31,942 bases of DNA, from positions 1 to 31,942 of the IMG/VR virus record IMGVR_UViG_3300043427_001369; one strand, written 5' to 3'. The translations under genes were made by a program, and so were the position numbers. Of the stretch, positions 1 to 7,700 are shown in pieces (the first letter of the stretch is position 1; each line of letters starts with the position of its first letter). The DNA comes from a virus. The notes under the pieces were generated by a model. The model was not told the origin of the DNA, ran no database searches, and was given only the letters and a program-made list of their open reading frames with translations.

Positions 1-425
1 AAGAGATGCTGCACCCGATGCTCGTCTCCTTGGGATATGACATGAACAAGGCGTGGAAACTTCTTACGCTGGAGAAAGAAACAGTTGTACCAGGACTAGG
101 TGTGTCAGTTAGGCACATGCTCCAAACTCTGGGTACGGAATGGGGGCGCAGCTGTATTCACACCAATGTGTGGTTGCAATGCTGGGAACGGCGTATTGCG
201 CACTTTGACCGGGTTGTCGTAGATGACGTGCGCTTTTTTAACGAAGCGGATCTTGTCACACGGTTAGGCGGTGAAATGTGGAGTATTGAGCGTCCTGGGG
301 TTGCAGCCAATACGTCCCACGCCAGTGAAGGTGCCTTGGACGCCTACACGTTCACACGCCACATCACCAACCAGGGGACACTTGACGATCTACGGCGTAA
401 CGTAGAGACAGCATTGGGCGCCTAG
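1..425 (+). CDS. Deoxynucleoside monophosphate kinase-like protein, C-terminal part
   Basis: This protein probably phosphorylates deoxynucleoside monophosphates to supply dNTP precursors during phage DNA synthesis. The visible part carries the family pattern: HMLQTLGTEWGR followed about 40 residues later by VVVDDVRFFNEADLV and then GGEMWSIERPG, as in the T4 gp1-like and adenylate kinase-like phage kinases. The N-terminal P-loop expected in this family is absent. The frame is open to base 1, so the gene almost certainly begins outside the window, and the ATG at base 6 is internal. The stop codon (423-425) overlaps the GTG of the next gene. The family call is good; the exact substrate is not known. 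Confidence 0.8.
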   Translation, partial: EMLHPMLVSLGYDMNKAWKLLTLEKETVVPGLGVSVRHMLQTLGTEWGRSCIHTNVWLQCWERRIAHFDRVVVDDVRFFNEADLVTRLGGEMWSIERPGVAANTSHASEGALDAYTFTRHITNQGTLDDLRRNVETALGA

Positions 426-733
426 TGGCGAGTCTGCGATATCACGCCGGTCGCATGGTCCTCATTGAGGTGCCAAATGGTTGGCGTGTACGCATCAAAC
501 CCAGGGAGGGGGACAAAGTTGAACTGCCCCTAACGAGCGCAGAGCTTGCAAATGCTGTCGTTGAGGCAGAGCAGCTTTACGCCGATGTTAGGGGTATTAC
601 CAACGTTCGTCCCACCTGTCAGCAGTGCATCCACTGGCATTTTGTCCAGGGTGCCTGTGGTCTTGGTTTTCCTGAAGGACGCACCAGTGGAGGACGTTTT
701 GCAGGTAAGTGCAGTGCCTACTGGCCCGACTGA
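425..733 (+). CDS. Small cysteine-cluster protein, unknown function
   Basis: This 102-residue protein starts at a GTG that overlaps the stop codon of the kinase gene, so the two are likely translationally coupled. The N-terminal half is a plain mixed sequence. The C-terminal half carries four cysteines in the order CQQC, then ACG, then KCSAYW, with aromatic and histidine residues between them (CIHWHF). This looks like a small structural zinc site, although no family can be named. Small Cys-rich proteins of this kind are common in the early or metabolic arms of phages. Function unknown; that it is a real gene is supported by its coupling and length. Confidence 0.6.
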   Translation: MASLRYHAGRMVLIEVPNGWRVRIKPREGDKVELPLTSAELANAVVEAEQLYADVRGITNVRPTCQQCIHWHFVQGACGLGFPEGRTSGGRFAGKCSAYWPD

Positions 734-734
734 T

Positions 735-911
735 GTGCCCCAAGGGGCGTGGGATTGCGGAGAGGGTTACTTCATCGAAACCCTCTACGACGATCGCCTA
801 GGGGAGCCCTACTACCGCTCTTGCTCACCTGGGGGTGCGCTGTGTCGGTACAGCTCTGACCTGTGGCAGGCGGAAATGTACGTCAAGCACCTCAAGGGGG
901 CGCAAACTTAG
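735..911 (+). CDS. Small hypothetical protein (58 aa)
   Basis: The frame is open from well upstream, but the only placement that does not run through the previous gene starts at the GTG at 735, directly after the stop of that gene. The GTG at 714 is an alternative. The product, beginning MPQGAWDCGEGYFIETLYDD, is acidic and tyrosine-rich with three cysteines and ends in EMYVKHLKGAQT. No domain is recognised. Its stop overlaps the end of the convergent HNH gene by four bases, so it is the last gene of the + strand arm. Start choice is uncertain because no clear ribosome binding site is visible. Confidence 0.5.
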   Translation: MPQGAWDCGEGYFIETLYDDRLGEPYYRSCSPGGALCRYSSDLWQAEMYVKHLKGAQT

Positions 912-1552
912 TCTTCCTCGTCCTCAGGGGGTTCCAGTTCGCACCACTCGGCGATGGCAAGTTCCCGAAACCCATCCCAAAACGGCTGCTGGCGATACCA
1001 TGCAAAGATTGGGTTGGATCCCTTGGCGCCGTTACAGCGGCAGCAACAAGCCACAAGATTGCCACGCACAGTTAGCCCTCCGTGCTTCCTAGGAATGACG
1101 TGATCCAGGGTGTTGGCATCCTGGCCGCAATAGGCGCACCTGTGATCCCAGTGCTCAAAAATCTGCCGCCGAAAGCGGTGCTTAGTGACCTTTTTAGGGA
1201 CTAACTCTGCCCCTTGGATTGAATGGCTGATGTAACCACCATTGAGTTCGTGGCACTCGATTGAGAAGTCAACGATCTCCTCTGTCAGTTCCTCAATCCT
1301 TGAAGCCAGATTTTCAACAAGCTCATCGGGATCCTGCTGATCGTCGGAACTTGTCAGAAACATAATCTTGGCGACATTCAACCAGCGTTTTTGCACCAGG
1401 AATACAGGATCCTGGTGTTCATGCTCATAGCCCAACGGACACGCGGTGGGTATGCAAACCCATGCCCCGGCGTCGTTGCGTATGAGCTGATCCCCTGGTA
1501 GCCGTGCCCTGCAGCGTTTTGTCCGCCTGCACTGTCGCCAGGTATCACTCAC
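908..1552 (-). CDS. HNH endonuclease
   Basis: This is a 214-residue protein with a C-terminal HNH nuclease domain. Visible elements are CAYC (139-142, zinc ligands), LDHVIPRKHGG (149-159, with the catalytic DH pair), GNLVACC and CRCNGAKG (164-178, with the second Cys pair C170/C173 and the Asn). The N-terminal part has more cysteines (C8, C14, C33, C38), perhaps a second zinc-binding DNA contact, and a charged helical middle section (about 70-100). The GTG at 1552 is the first possible start because TAA lies two codons upstream. It follows the endolysin on the same strand. It could be a free-standing homing endonuclease or a packaging-associated HNH; I cannot tell which, since no terminase gene is in view. 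Confidence 0.88.
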   Translation of the reverse strand: MSDTWRQCRRTKRCRARLPGDQLIRNDAGAWVCIPTACPLGYEHEHQDPVFLVQKRWLNVAKIMFLTSSDDQQDPDELVENLASRIEELTEEIVDFSIECHELNGGYISHSIQGAELVPKKVTKHRFRRQIFEHWDHRCAYCGQDANTLDHVIPRKHGGLTVRGNLVACCCRCNGAKGSNPIFAWYRQQPFWDGFRELAIAEWCELEPPEDEED

Positions 1553-1601
1553 TGGTTATGTGCGCCTGGCTACAGAATAGACAGATCAGCTGGCGTTTGT
1601 C

Positions 1602-2669
1602 TCAGTAAGGCCAGCGCAGCCGAGGTCTTCCCTTGCGGATGCCCAGGTGGACAAAGCCCTTGACTGCACCCAGGCCCACGCTGTAGTCCCAGTATCTGTC
1701 GCAAAACGCCTGCACTTTATTGATGTCTACGCCTTCCATGAAGAAGTCCACGGCGCCAACCCCTGAGGCGTCAAAGAGGTGCTCGCTGCCGCTGGCGCCA
1801 CCCACTTGGCGATTGATTCCTACAGGCCGATAGCCGCTGGTAATGCGAATCGGCTTATTTCCCAGGTTGCGGCGCACGCGCTCTAGGAAGTTGGCAAGCT
1901 CTGCGGCGGTGTCGAGCTGGTACTGATGCACAAAGCGCCGCTCCTCCGTGTCCAGAGCAAACTCACCTAGACGGATGTTGGGCGTAATCCTGGCGGAGAA
2001 AGGGGAGGAGACGCTGAGCTTGGCGGGCATAGGGATGTGCTGCGCAGCAGAGCCACGTTGAAACAGCGCAAGCTCTGCTTGTCGCCGACGCGCCAAACCG
2101 GGCAGTACGCCGTGGGTGCCGCCATTCCACCTGGGTAGTTCTTGGGTGACCACAAGTGATGGGGTTTCGCCTTTGTTGATCCTGGTGCGGAGAGTGCTGG
2201 ATGCCACGGCCCCCATGCCCACGTTGTACGCCCAGGACACCATCGCGGCCTGTTGCTCAGGCGCCCAGGACTTCATCGCCGGCATCAACTTCAGCAGTTC
2301 TTGGTGACGTGCCAGCACATCATCCTGAAGCATGGCGTCGGCCTTGGCCTGAGTGATCACGTCGCCGAGCTTTACGGCACGCCCATCCATGCTGGTGTTT
2401 CCCCAGCCCACGGTTGGAATGCCGACAGGGCATAGGTAGGCTTTAAGGTGACAACCTTCAAACTCCTTAATAATCCCCAAAGCGTGACCAAGCCACGCAG
2501 GATCCCCTTGCTTTCCCGCCTGGCTCCAGGTTTTGAACCAGTCGCGGTCACGATCCAGCGCGTTGGGATCAGCGGCAAGGATCTGCTGCTCCAGCTCCGT
2601 CAAGGCCGCCATCTGGTGGGGCAGTTTTTTGTAGTGATTGAACAGGTCAATCAGCTGGATCCGTTGCAT
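1602..2669 (-). CDS. Two-domain endolysin: GH24 muramidase plus M15 peptidase
   Basis: This enzyme should cleave host peptidoglycan at the end of infection. Residues 60-205 match a T4/P22-type lysozyme (GH24). E71 lies in KEFEG, C80 in AYLCP and T86 in IPTVGWGN, which fits the E-8aa-(D/C)-5aa-T triad spacing of this family. The NVGMGAVASSTL and WNGGTHGVLPGLARRRQAEL segments are also typical. Residues 235-355 match a VanY-like M15 zinc peptidase: TSGYR (277-281), SEH with H297, AVDFF with D308 and GFVHLGIR with H341 as the third ligand. The first 55 residues are a helical N-terminal module of unknown role. There is no signal peptide, so export would need a holin. The start overlaps the upstream gene by 23 bases and lacks a good ribosome binding site. 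Confidence 0.92.
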   Translation of the reverse strand: MQRIQLIDLFNHYKKLPHQMAALTELEQQILAADPNALDRDRDWFKTWSQAGKQGDPAWLGHALGIIKEFEGCHLKAYLCPVGIPTVGWGNTSMDGRAVKLGDVITQAKADAMLQDDVLARHQELLKLMPAMKSWAPEQQAAMVSWAYNVGMGAVASSTLRTRINKGETPSLVVTQELPRWNGGTHGVLPGLARRRQAELALFQRGSAAQHIPMPAKLSVSSPFSARITPNIRLGEFALDTEERRFVHQYQLDTAAELANFLERVRRNLGNKPIRITSGYRPVGINRQVGGASGSEHLFDASGVGAVDFFMEGVDINKVQAFCDRYWDYSVGLGAVKGFVHLGIRKGRPRLRWPY

Positions 2670-2907
2670 CGTTCAAGTGGTATGGAGAGGTGATGGACAT
2701 CGCGCCACCCAGCAGCGCAGAAGCACCAGGCTGTAGCGTCGGGTCAACGGGATGGTCTTGATACAGGGGTTCGGGCGGCGCATCCTGCGGCAGGTGAGCC
2801 TCGTACTCAGCCAAAGCGCGACTGACCTCAACCTGGGCAATGCGACTGCCAGGTTCTACTGCCAGCTGCGCTTTGGCATTGCTGGGGCGGGTAGTGAGTA
2901 GTGTCAC
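2647..2907 (-). CDS. Small proline-rich protein of lysis region, unknown
   Basis: This 86-residue reading frame starts at a GTG preceded by a G-rich stretch that could act as ribosome binding site. It overlaps the endolysin start by 23 bases and follows the 57-residue gene by 20 bases. The sequence is acidic with a proline-rich middle (LPQDAPPEPLYQDHPVDP) and a small-residue segment (PGASALLGGAMSIT). It has no membrane segment, signal peptide or lipobox, so it is not an obvious spanin or holin. The position inside a tight minus-strand lysis cassette supports it being real. Function unknown. Confidence 0.5.
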   Translation of the reverse strand: MTLLTTRPSNAKAQLAVEPGSRIAQVEVSRALAEYEAHLPQDAPPEPLYQDHPVDPTLQPGASALLGGAMSITSPYHLNDATDPAD

Positions 2908-2927
2908 AACGCCGCCCCCATGGCCGC

Positions 2928-3101
2928 CTACATCTTTGCCTTTTTACTCAGCAGACCGGCAAGGATTTCAATCATGCGGTAGACCTTGGCCACCGCAGCG
3001 TCGTCCTTGGGCGTCGGGGTAAGGTTGACGATCATCAGCGCAGTGGCATGAGCGCTGAGCAAAATCTCAATCGCCGTTTTGGCGTGCTCCAAGAAGTCCA
3101 T
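2928..3101 (-). CDS. Small helical protein (57 aa) of lysis region
   Basis: This gene was found by reading the minus strand between its neighbours. It starts MDFLEHAKTAIEILLSAHAT and has a central VNLTPTPKDDAAVAKVYR motif followed by a second hydrophobic helix, MIEILAGLLSKKAKM. Two short amphipathic or hydrophobic helices are joined by the polar NLTPTPKDD turn. From memory, similar short proteins occur in other tailed phages next to lysozyme genes. That makes a lysis accessory or holin-like role possible, but the helices are short for a classical holin. There is no clear ribosome binding site; the ATG at 3101 is the only sensible start. Confidence 0.6.
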   Translation of the reverse strand: MDFLEHAKTAIEILLSAHATALMIVNLTPTPKDDAAVAKVYRMIEILAGLLSKKAKM

Positions 3102-3128
3102 AACCAAGAAAGGCGTCTTTACCTAAAT

Positions 3129-3398
3129 CTAGTTGGGTCGCACTGGCGCGGAATGCACCGAAGGCATCCGAGGGATCTGCTGAATGTCCACAAGTAATGG
3201 ACCTAAGAAGGCGAGAAAGGCGATGACGCCGACAGCCCATGCGAGGCGCATCTCGACGGTGCGTAATCGCCCGAAGAGACCGGTGATCTCATCGCGGCGT
3301 TCACCGAGTTGCAAGATCAGCGTTTCGACCTTGCCCTCTAGGGAGCCGAGTTTGTGGTAGATGTCGCTGTGCGACACATCAGAGCGCTCTGGCGGCAC
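3129..3398 (-). CDS. Putative holin-like protein: coiled coil plus one membrane segment
   Basis: This 89-residue protein has an N-terminal coiled-coil stretch (SDIYHKLGSLEGKVETLILQ) and a charged linker (ERRDEITGLFGRLRTVEMR). One clear membrane segment follows at about residues 52-71 (LAWAVGVIAFLAFLGPLLV), and then a short proline-containing tail. This arrangement resembles XhlA/hemolysin-type accessory holins and other single-pass phage lysis proteins. It sits three genes before the endolysin in transcription order, so a role in releasing the endolysin through the inner membrane is plausible. The GTG at 3398 is used; an internal GTG about seven codons later is possible. Holin function is inferred from topology and position only. 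Confidence 0.62.
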   Translation of the reverse strand: MPPERSDVSHSDIYHKLGSLEGKVETLILQLGERRDEITGLFGRLRTVEMRLAWAVGVIAFLAFLGPLLVDIQQIPRMPSVHSAPVRPN

Positions 3399-3428
3399 AG
3401 CGACTGTGGCATTGCAATAGCAGAGTAG

Positions 3429-3563
3429 CTACCGCCCCTGACCACGCATCTTCTTGCGATTGTGGTTGGGTTTGCTATTGCGGCCCTGACCCTGGCGCGA
3501 CCGCTTGGGTTTACCGGGCGTGTGCTCAATACGCCCCAGGGCAGTTTTGCTCTTTACGACCAT
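3429..3563 (-). CDS. Very basic 44-aa protein
   Basis: This short reading frame begins MVVKSKTALGRIEHTPGKPK and continues RSRQGQGRNSKPNHNRKKMR to a GQGR end. About a third of the residues are Arg or Lys, the rest mostly Gly, Asn, Gln and Ser, with no acidic residue except one Glu. It looks like an unstructured nucleic-acid-binding or RNA-binding peptide. I recall similar KTALGRIEH-type small proteins in marine cyanophage genomes, which is one reason for suspecting a cyanobacterial host. It lies between the glycosidase-like and holin-like genes. No clear ribosome binding site is present. Function unknown. Confidence 0.6.
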   Translation of the reverse strand: MVVKSKTALGRIEHTPGKPKRSRQGQGRNSKPNHNRKKMRGQGR

Positions 3564-3582
3564 GCGCGGAGATCAGGTGGCA

Positions 3583-4434
3583 CTAGGTTACTTGGTTAAT
3601 CCAGGCGCGATCCGGGGCGAGGCTGCCTTGGTTGCGCAGAATGCGACCATCTAGGCCGTCCATCACCAATACCGGGCGACCCTGGGAGAATGCGCTGCTG
3701 AGGCCAGCTACGTTGCTGCGAAGTGGCCAGGAGTGGTCCGTGTCAAGCACTTGCACACCACGAAACCCTGGCACTTTGGCGGCGCCCCCAGGTGCAATCC
3801 AATCAGCGCCGACCTTGGTTAGCCAGTCCTGCTGGGGCTTCACCCTGCTGGCGTAGCTGGCACCGATGGGCTGCATGGAAAACTTGCGCCACCAGTTGAT
3901 CACCTTGCGCTGGAACCAGTGGACGCTGTTGCGGTGAAGCTCGTTACCTACCTCAGCGGTCACGTTGTCGTAGGGCGCTAGGCGCCGCGCCACCTCCTTG
4001 ACATGCGCACGTTGATACCTGTTCCACTTCCCCTTGGTGTGGACCTGCGTCGCATCCTTGGGGCCGAGGCCATTGAACGGATGATGCTCCCATCCCCTAG
4101 GGAAGAATGCGGAGAAGGCGTTGTCAAACAGCACAACACTGGTCACTACATCACGCCGCTCCGCACGCCGCACCACACGCTCCAGGCGGTCGTAGAAGGC
4201 AGGGTTGAGCTGCCCCCAGCGCCTCCAAGGAACGTCGCCGACACGCACCAGCCCTGGGGTGTTGCTGCCCCAGGTGGAGGAGTCGAGCACCATACCCTTG
4301 GTTTCAACGGTCCAGAGGCGGGTGAAGTTGCCCGTGAGTGCATCAATCCCAGTGGTGCGGCCGCTGAAGGGTTGCACTACGTCCCAGGTGTGGTTGCCGG
4401 CGCGACCCTGGAGGAGGCGCTTAGCCGACATCAC
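3583..4434 (-). CDS. Glycoside hydrolase-like (clan GH-A, TIM-barrel) protein
   Basis: This 283-residue protein looks like a cellulase/mannanase-type (beta/alpha)8 glycosidase. Near the N-terminus RVGDVPWRRWGQLNPAFYDR and DVVTSVVLFDNAF resemble strands 2 and 3, where such enzymes read NPAYFDRLD and VVLF. YDNVTAEVGNELHR (155-168) carries the N164-E165 pair typical of the clan GH-A acid/base residue at the end of strand 4. LDTDHSWPL (230-238) and GRPVLVMDGLDG (252-263) fit late strands. At the strand-7 position, where a nucleophile Glu is expected, I see Asp. No signal peptide is visible. It starts GTG or ATG (4434 or 4431) and overlaps the upstream gene by 14 bases. A tail-associated depolymerase is the likely role, though it may be inactive. 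Confidence 0.68.
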   Translation of the reverse strand: MMSAKRLLQGRAGNHTWDVVQPFSGRTTGIDALTGNFTRLWTVETKGMVLDSSTWGSNTPGLVRVGDVPWRRWGQLNPAFYDRLERVVRRAERRDVVTSVVLFDNAFSAFFPRGWEHHPFNGLGPKDATQVHTKGKWNRYQRAHVKEVARRLAPYDNVTAEVGNELHRNSVHWFQRKVINWWRKFSMQPIGASYASRVKPQQDWLTKVGADWIAPGGAAKVPGFRGVQVLDTDHSWPLRSNVAGLSSAFSQGRPVLVMDGLDGRILRNQGSLAPDRAWINQVT

Positions 4435-4741
4435 TCACCGCCCAGGGGAGGGGGCGCACTTCCACGGGGTTGCTATAGGCGCCATGCAGGGCTGCCTTGA
4501 TGGCGTCAAGTTCGGCGCCCAGGGTGGTTTCAACGAAGCTGATCATGCAGTCTTCAGTGATGGCGCAGAACTCGGTGAACGCATCCGGGTCTGGGTCGGC
4601 GAATGTTGCAACGCCGCTGTGGTAAACCCAGCGTGACTCGTCCCTGGTGTATGCCAAGCGGTAGTTAACACTGAGAACTACGTCAGTGAGATCGCCATGC
4701 AAGGGCGCGACAAGGAGATTTTTGAAGGTCCAGGAGTACAT
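4421..4741 (-). CDS. Small structural or fibre-associated protein, unknown
   Basis: This 106-residue acidic protein begins MYSWTFKNLLVAPLHGDLTD and continues with an alternating beta pattern (VVLSVNYRLAYT, WVYHSGVATF). A helical C-terminal half follows (DAFTEFCAITEDCMISFVET, LGAELDAIKAALHG). From memory, proteins with a similar TFKN..V....LTDVV..V.Y start and a W/F-VE..L...LDAIKA end are frequent in T4-like and other cyanophages near structural genes, but none has a defined function that I know. It lies five bases after the long fibre gene, so a fibre accessory or chaperone role is possible. Confidence 0.55.
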   Translation of the reverse strand: MYSWTFKNLLVAPLHGDLTDVVLSVNYRLAYTRDESRWVYHSGVATFADPDPDAFTEFCAITEDCMISFVETTLGAELDAIKAALHGAYSNPVEVRPLPWAVSDVG

Positions 4742-4746
4742 GATTG

Positions 4747-7700
4747 TCAGAGAACGACGGTGGTGTTGATGATGCGGGAATCAGTTACGTCAATGCCGGC
4801 GCGTAGTGTACGCACACGGATGTTTAGGTCGTTGAAGTTAGTAAAGGCGCCCAAGTCTCCGGGATCCGTGACACCAGCATCAATTGCTGGTATCGCGCCC
4901 GTACTTGCCTTGCGGAAGATTGTCGTAGTTGTGTCATAGCCGATACCGTTGATGGTAATACCGCTTGTTACTGCTAGACCAGTGGTGCGCAGGTTTGTGC
5001 TGACTTGCAGCAGGTTGTAGTTACCGAAGACACCCTCAAAGCCGGAGCTGCCAGAGGCCGATACCCAATACTGAGTCCAAAAACGCTCGTCAGTACCGCT
5101 GTAAACAGAGAAGTTGTCAAAGATGCTGCCAAATGCTGGACCCAAGGTGCGCCAGTAGGCAGATGATCCAGAGGAGGATGCGGTGCTCGTTGCAATTGTC
5201 GGAGTGGCCGCAGTACTAAACAAGCGCACGTTTGACCATGTGTTGTTGTAGTTCATCGTGTTAGTGCCCACCGTTCCGCTGGCCCCATCAGGTTCGCCGA
5301 ACGTCAACCTCAGCGTGTCAGCGGTACTGCCTGTGAACAGGTTGGAGCAGTGTCCGGTCAACTCATAAGTGCTGACGGCATACGAACCAGCGGATTGGCC
5401 CGCGCCACGGAAGCGCACTGACGCATAGGCGCCTGTGTTTTGGCTGTTGTCGTAGCGGACATTGCCCATGAGGCACAAGCCTGCAATGACAACGACATCA
5501 GAAGCCAGCTGGATGATCGCCTTACGGCGGCTGTTTCTACTGATACCGCCAATGGTAAAATCGCTGGGCTCCATGGCGCCGATTGCGACGTTTCTCAGGG
5601 CGCCGGTTGAGTTAAATCGAACACAAGGCGCAGAGCGGAGGCCGTACACCTGACCAGCAGTACCTTCAATGACGGCCGCATCTACGGACTGTGCGCGGAG
5701 GTAGTAGTTGCAGGCATTGCTGAAGTCACCAATAGCCAGCGCTCGCCAGTTGGTAGGCGTTGAGCGATCTGCGGCAACGTATGATGTGTTGCCGCTGATG
5801 AAGAACGAATCCGGTACGTCGCTATCGCTCAGTGTTTGCTGGATGCCCCACCACGTAACTCCGACAACATCTGCGGCCTGTTCAAACACAAAACGTAGTG
5901 GGTTTGCTTGGACTAGCAATGCCGTCTGCCCAGTCCCTACATACAGGTGCTCATTGTCTGGTGAGGTTAGGAATGTCGGCTGTTTGGTGTGGTCATAGAA
6001 GTTAGCCCCGCTGAATGGCACCGTTCCACCGTTGGTGTAATCGTTTAGGTAATCCTGGGCCGTAAAATCCCAAGCGCGGATAATGGCTTGCGTTTGGAAC
6101 GTAATCACACCCGTCTCCATGTACATTCCAGCACCGATACGGAACTCCACGGTTTCGTTGGAGCTATAGGCCGCATTGGCGTAGGCCGCAGCATCAGCCA
6201 AATAGCGCACAGGTTTGCCGCTGATGCCGGACGTTGGTGGATCGCTCAGCAGTGCATCAGTGCTAAGTCCTGTGCGGCCATTGACCGGATCCACGTAGAC
6301 GTACTGCGTCCCAGGTCGTGCGCTAACCAATCGGTTCTGGGTGCGCCAATACTCCAGGCCTTTCTTGGTGACGACAACTGCATCGGCATTGATGGCCGCA
6401 TCAAGCTGTGCATCTGTGGTACCTGAGAGGGTTGCGGTGCTGCGCAGCTCTGATGCACTGGCCAGCTCCACGCCGCCTTGCACCGTGGTGGTGGCGCCCA
6501 GGGGAGGAAGGATGGCTGTGTTGTTGACCACCAGCCGGTCAACGGTGATCTCACTGGCGGTGAGGCCATTGGGGAAGTCGGTTTGCTGGATGTCGTCCAG
6601 CGTGGCGCTGCCGATGTCGGTGACGCTCAACGTGGCGCCGGTCTCAACATCCTCCAAGCCCCTGGGAGTGATGTTGAAGCCGTCCTCGTTGCTGCCCTGT
6701 GGTACGACGCGCCCGCCGCTGTGGTTGGTGAAGTAGTAGGTGAACTTGTTCTGGGCGCTCAGCATTTGCTGCGCCGCAGGGACTGCCTTGGAGTAGTTCA
6801 GGAAGCCGGCCCACTCCCATGCGTGGCCATAAAGGCGCAACACGCTGGGGCGGCGGAACTCCACTGCCCAGTTGCCCAGGCCCGATGCCGCGCCACCGCT
6901 CGGCGCCACGGGGAAGTCAGTGGCGCTGGTGGGGTCGCGGTCACGGTCTGCTTCGGCCTGCGGCACCAATGCGTTGTGGGCAGCAGTGGAGGTGAAGCCA
7001 AGCGCTACCAGGAATGCGTAAACACCCAGGTAGTCGGCAGCGGTGCGGTATTGGTTGCGGATGGTGCCGGCGCTAGTCCATACCGTTGAGAAGTTGATCC
7101 CCAGGGTGGTGCTGTCGGCGTCATCACTGGTGTCGGTATCAAGCAGCAGGATGGGCGCCTCGGTAGTGGCTGGATCCTCGCTGCTGTAGCCGGACTCCAT
7201 GTGGACGAACGCTTCACCCCAGAAGGAGGGGTCAGGCGCGGCAGTGGCGGCAGTGAGATCCGTCAGTGCCTGGTAGTGCTTGTTGGCGTATTGGACGACG
7301 ATGCCGGCTCGGTAGTAGGTGCCATTGACGTAGGTGGAGGTAGGCGATGAGCGGCGCAGAATGATATCGCTGGTTACGGCAACGCCCGCCCCAGCAGCAG
7401 GGCCGGTACCAGCAGCACTGACAGTGATCACGTCATCGCCAGTGGTGCCAAGCGCTTCAGCAATGGCGCCACCAACACGAGCGGGATCCGTCTGCAACAC
7501 GAAGTTGCGCTCAGGAATCCTGGCGCTGGCGGTGTTGTTAAGCCGCAGGGATACCCGCCGCTCTTCGGGACTCCTGGTATCAACAAGGCGGCGGATGTAG
7601 ACCCTTTTGCCGATAGCCAGACTCAGGCCGGTATCGGGATCCGTTTCGGGTGCATCGTTGGTGCCAGATTGCTGCAGATCACCTGTGACCTGGATTTCAT

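Noticed and set aside
546-911. 121-codon version of the third + strand gene
   Set aside because: The upstream part overlaps the Cys-cluster gene in another frame; the GTG at 735 just after that gene's stop is more credible.
3338-3529. 63-codon minus-strand frame between the holin-like and basic proteins
   Set aside because: It overlaps both real genes in another frame and has low-complexity Arg/Ala/Ser composition.
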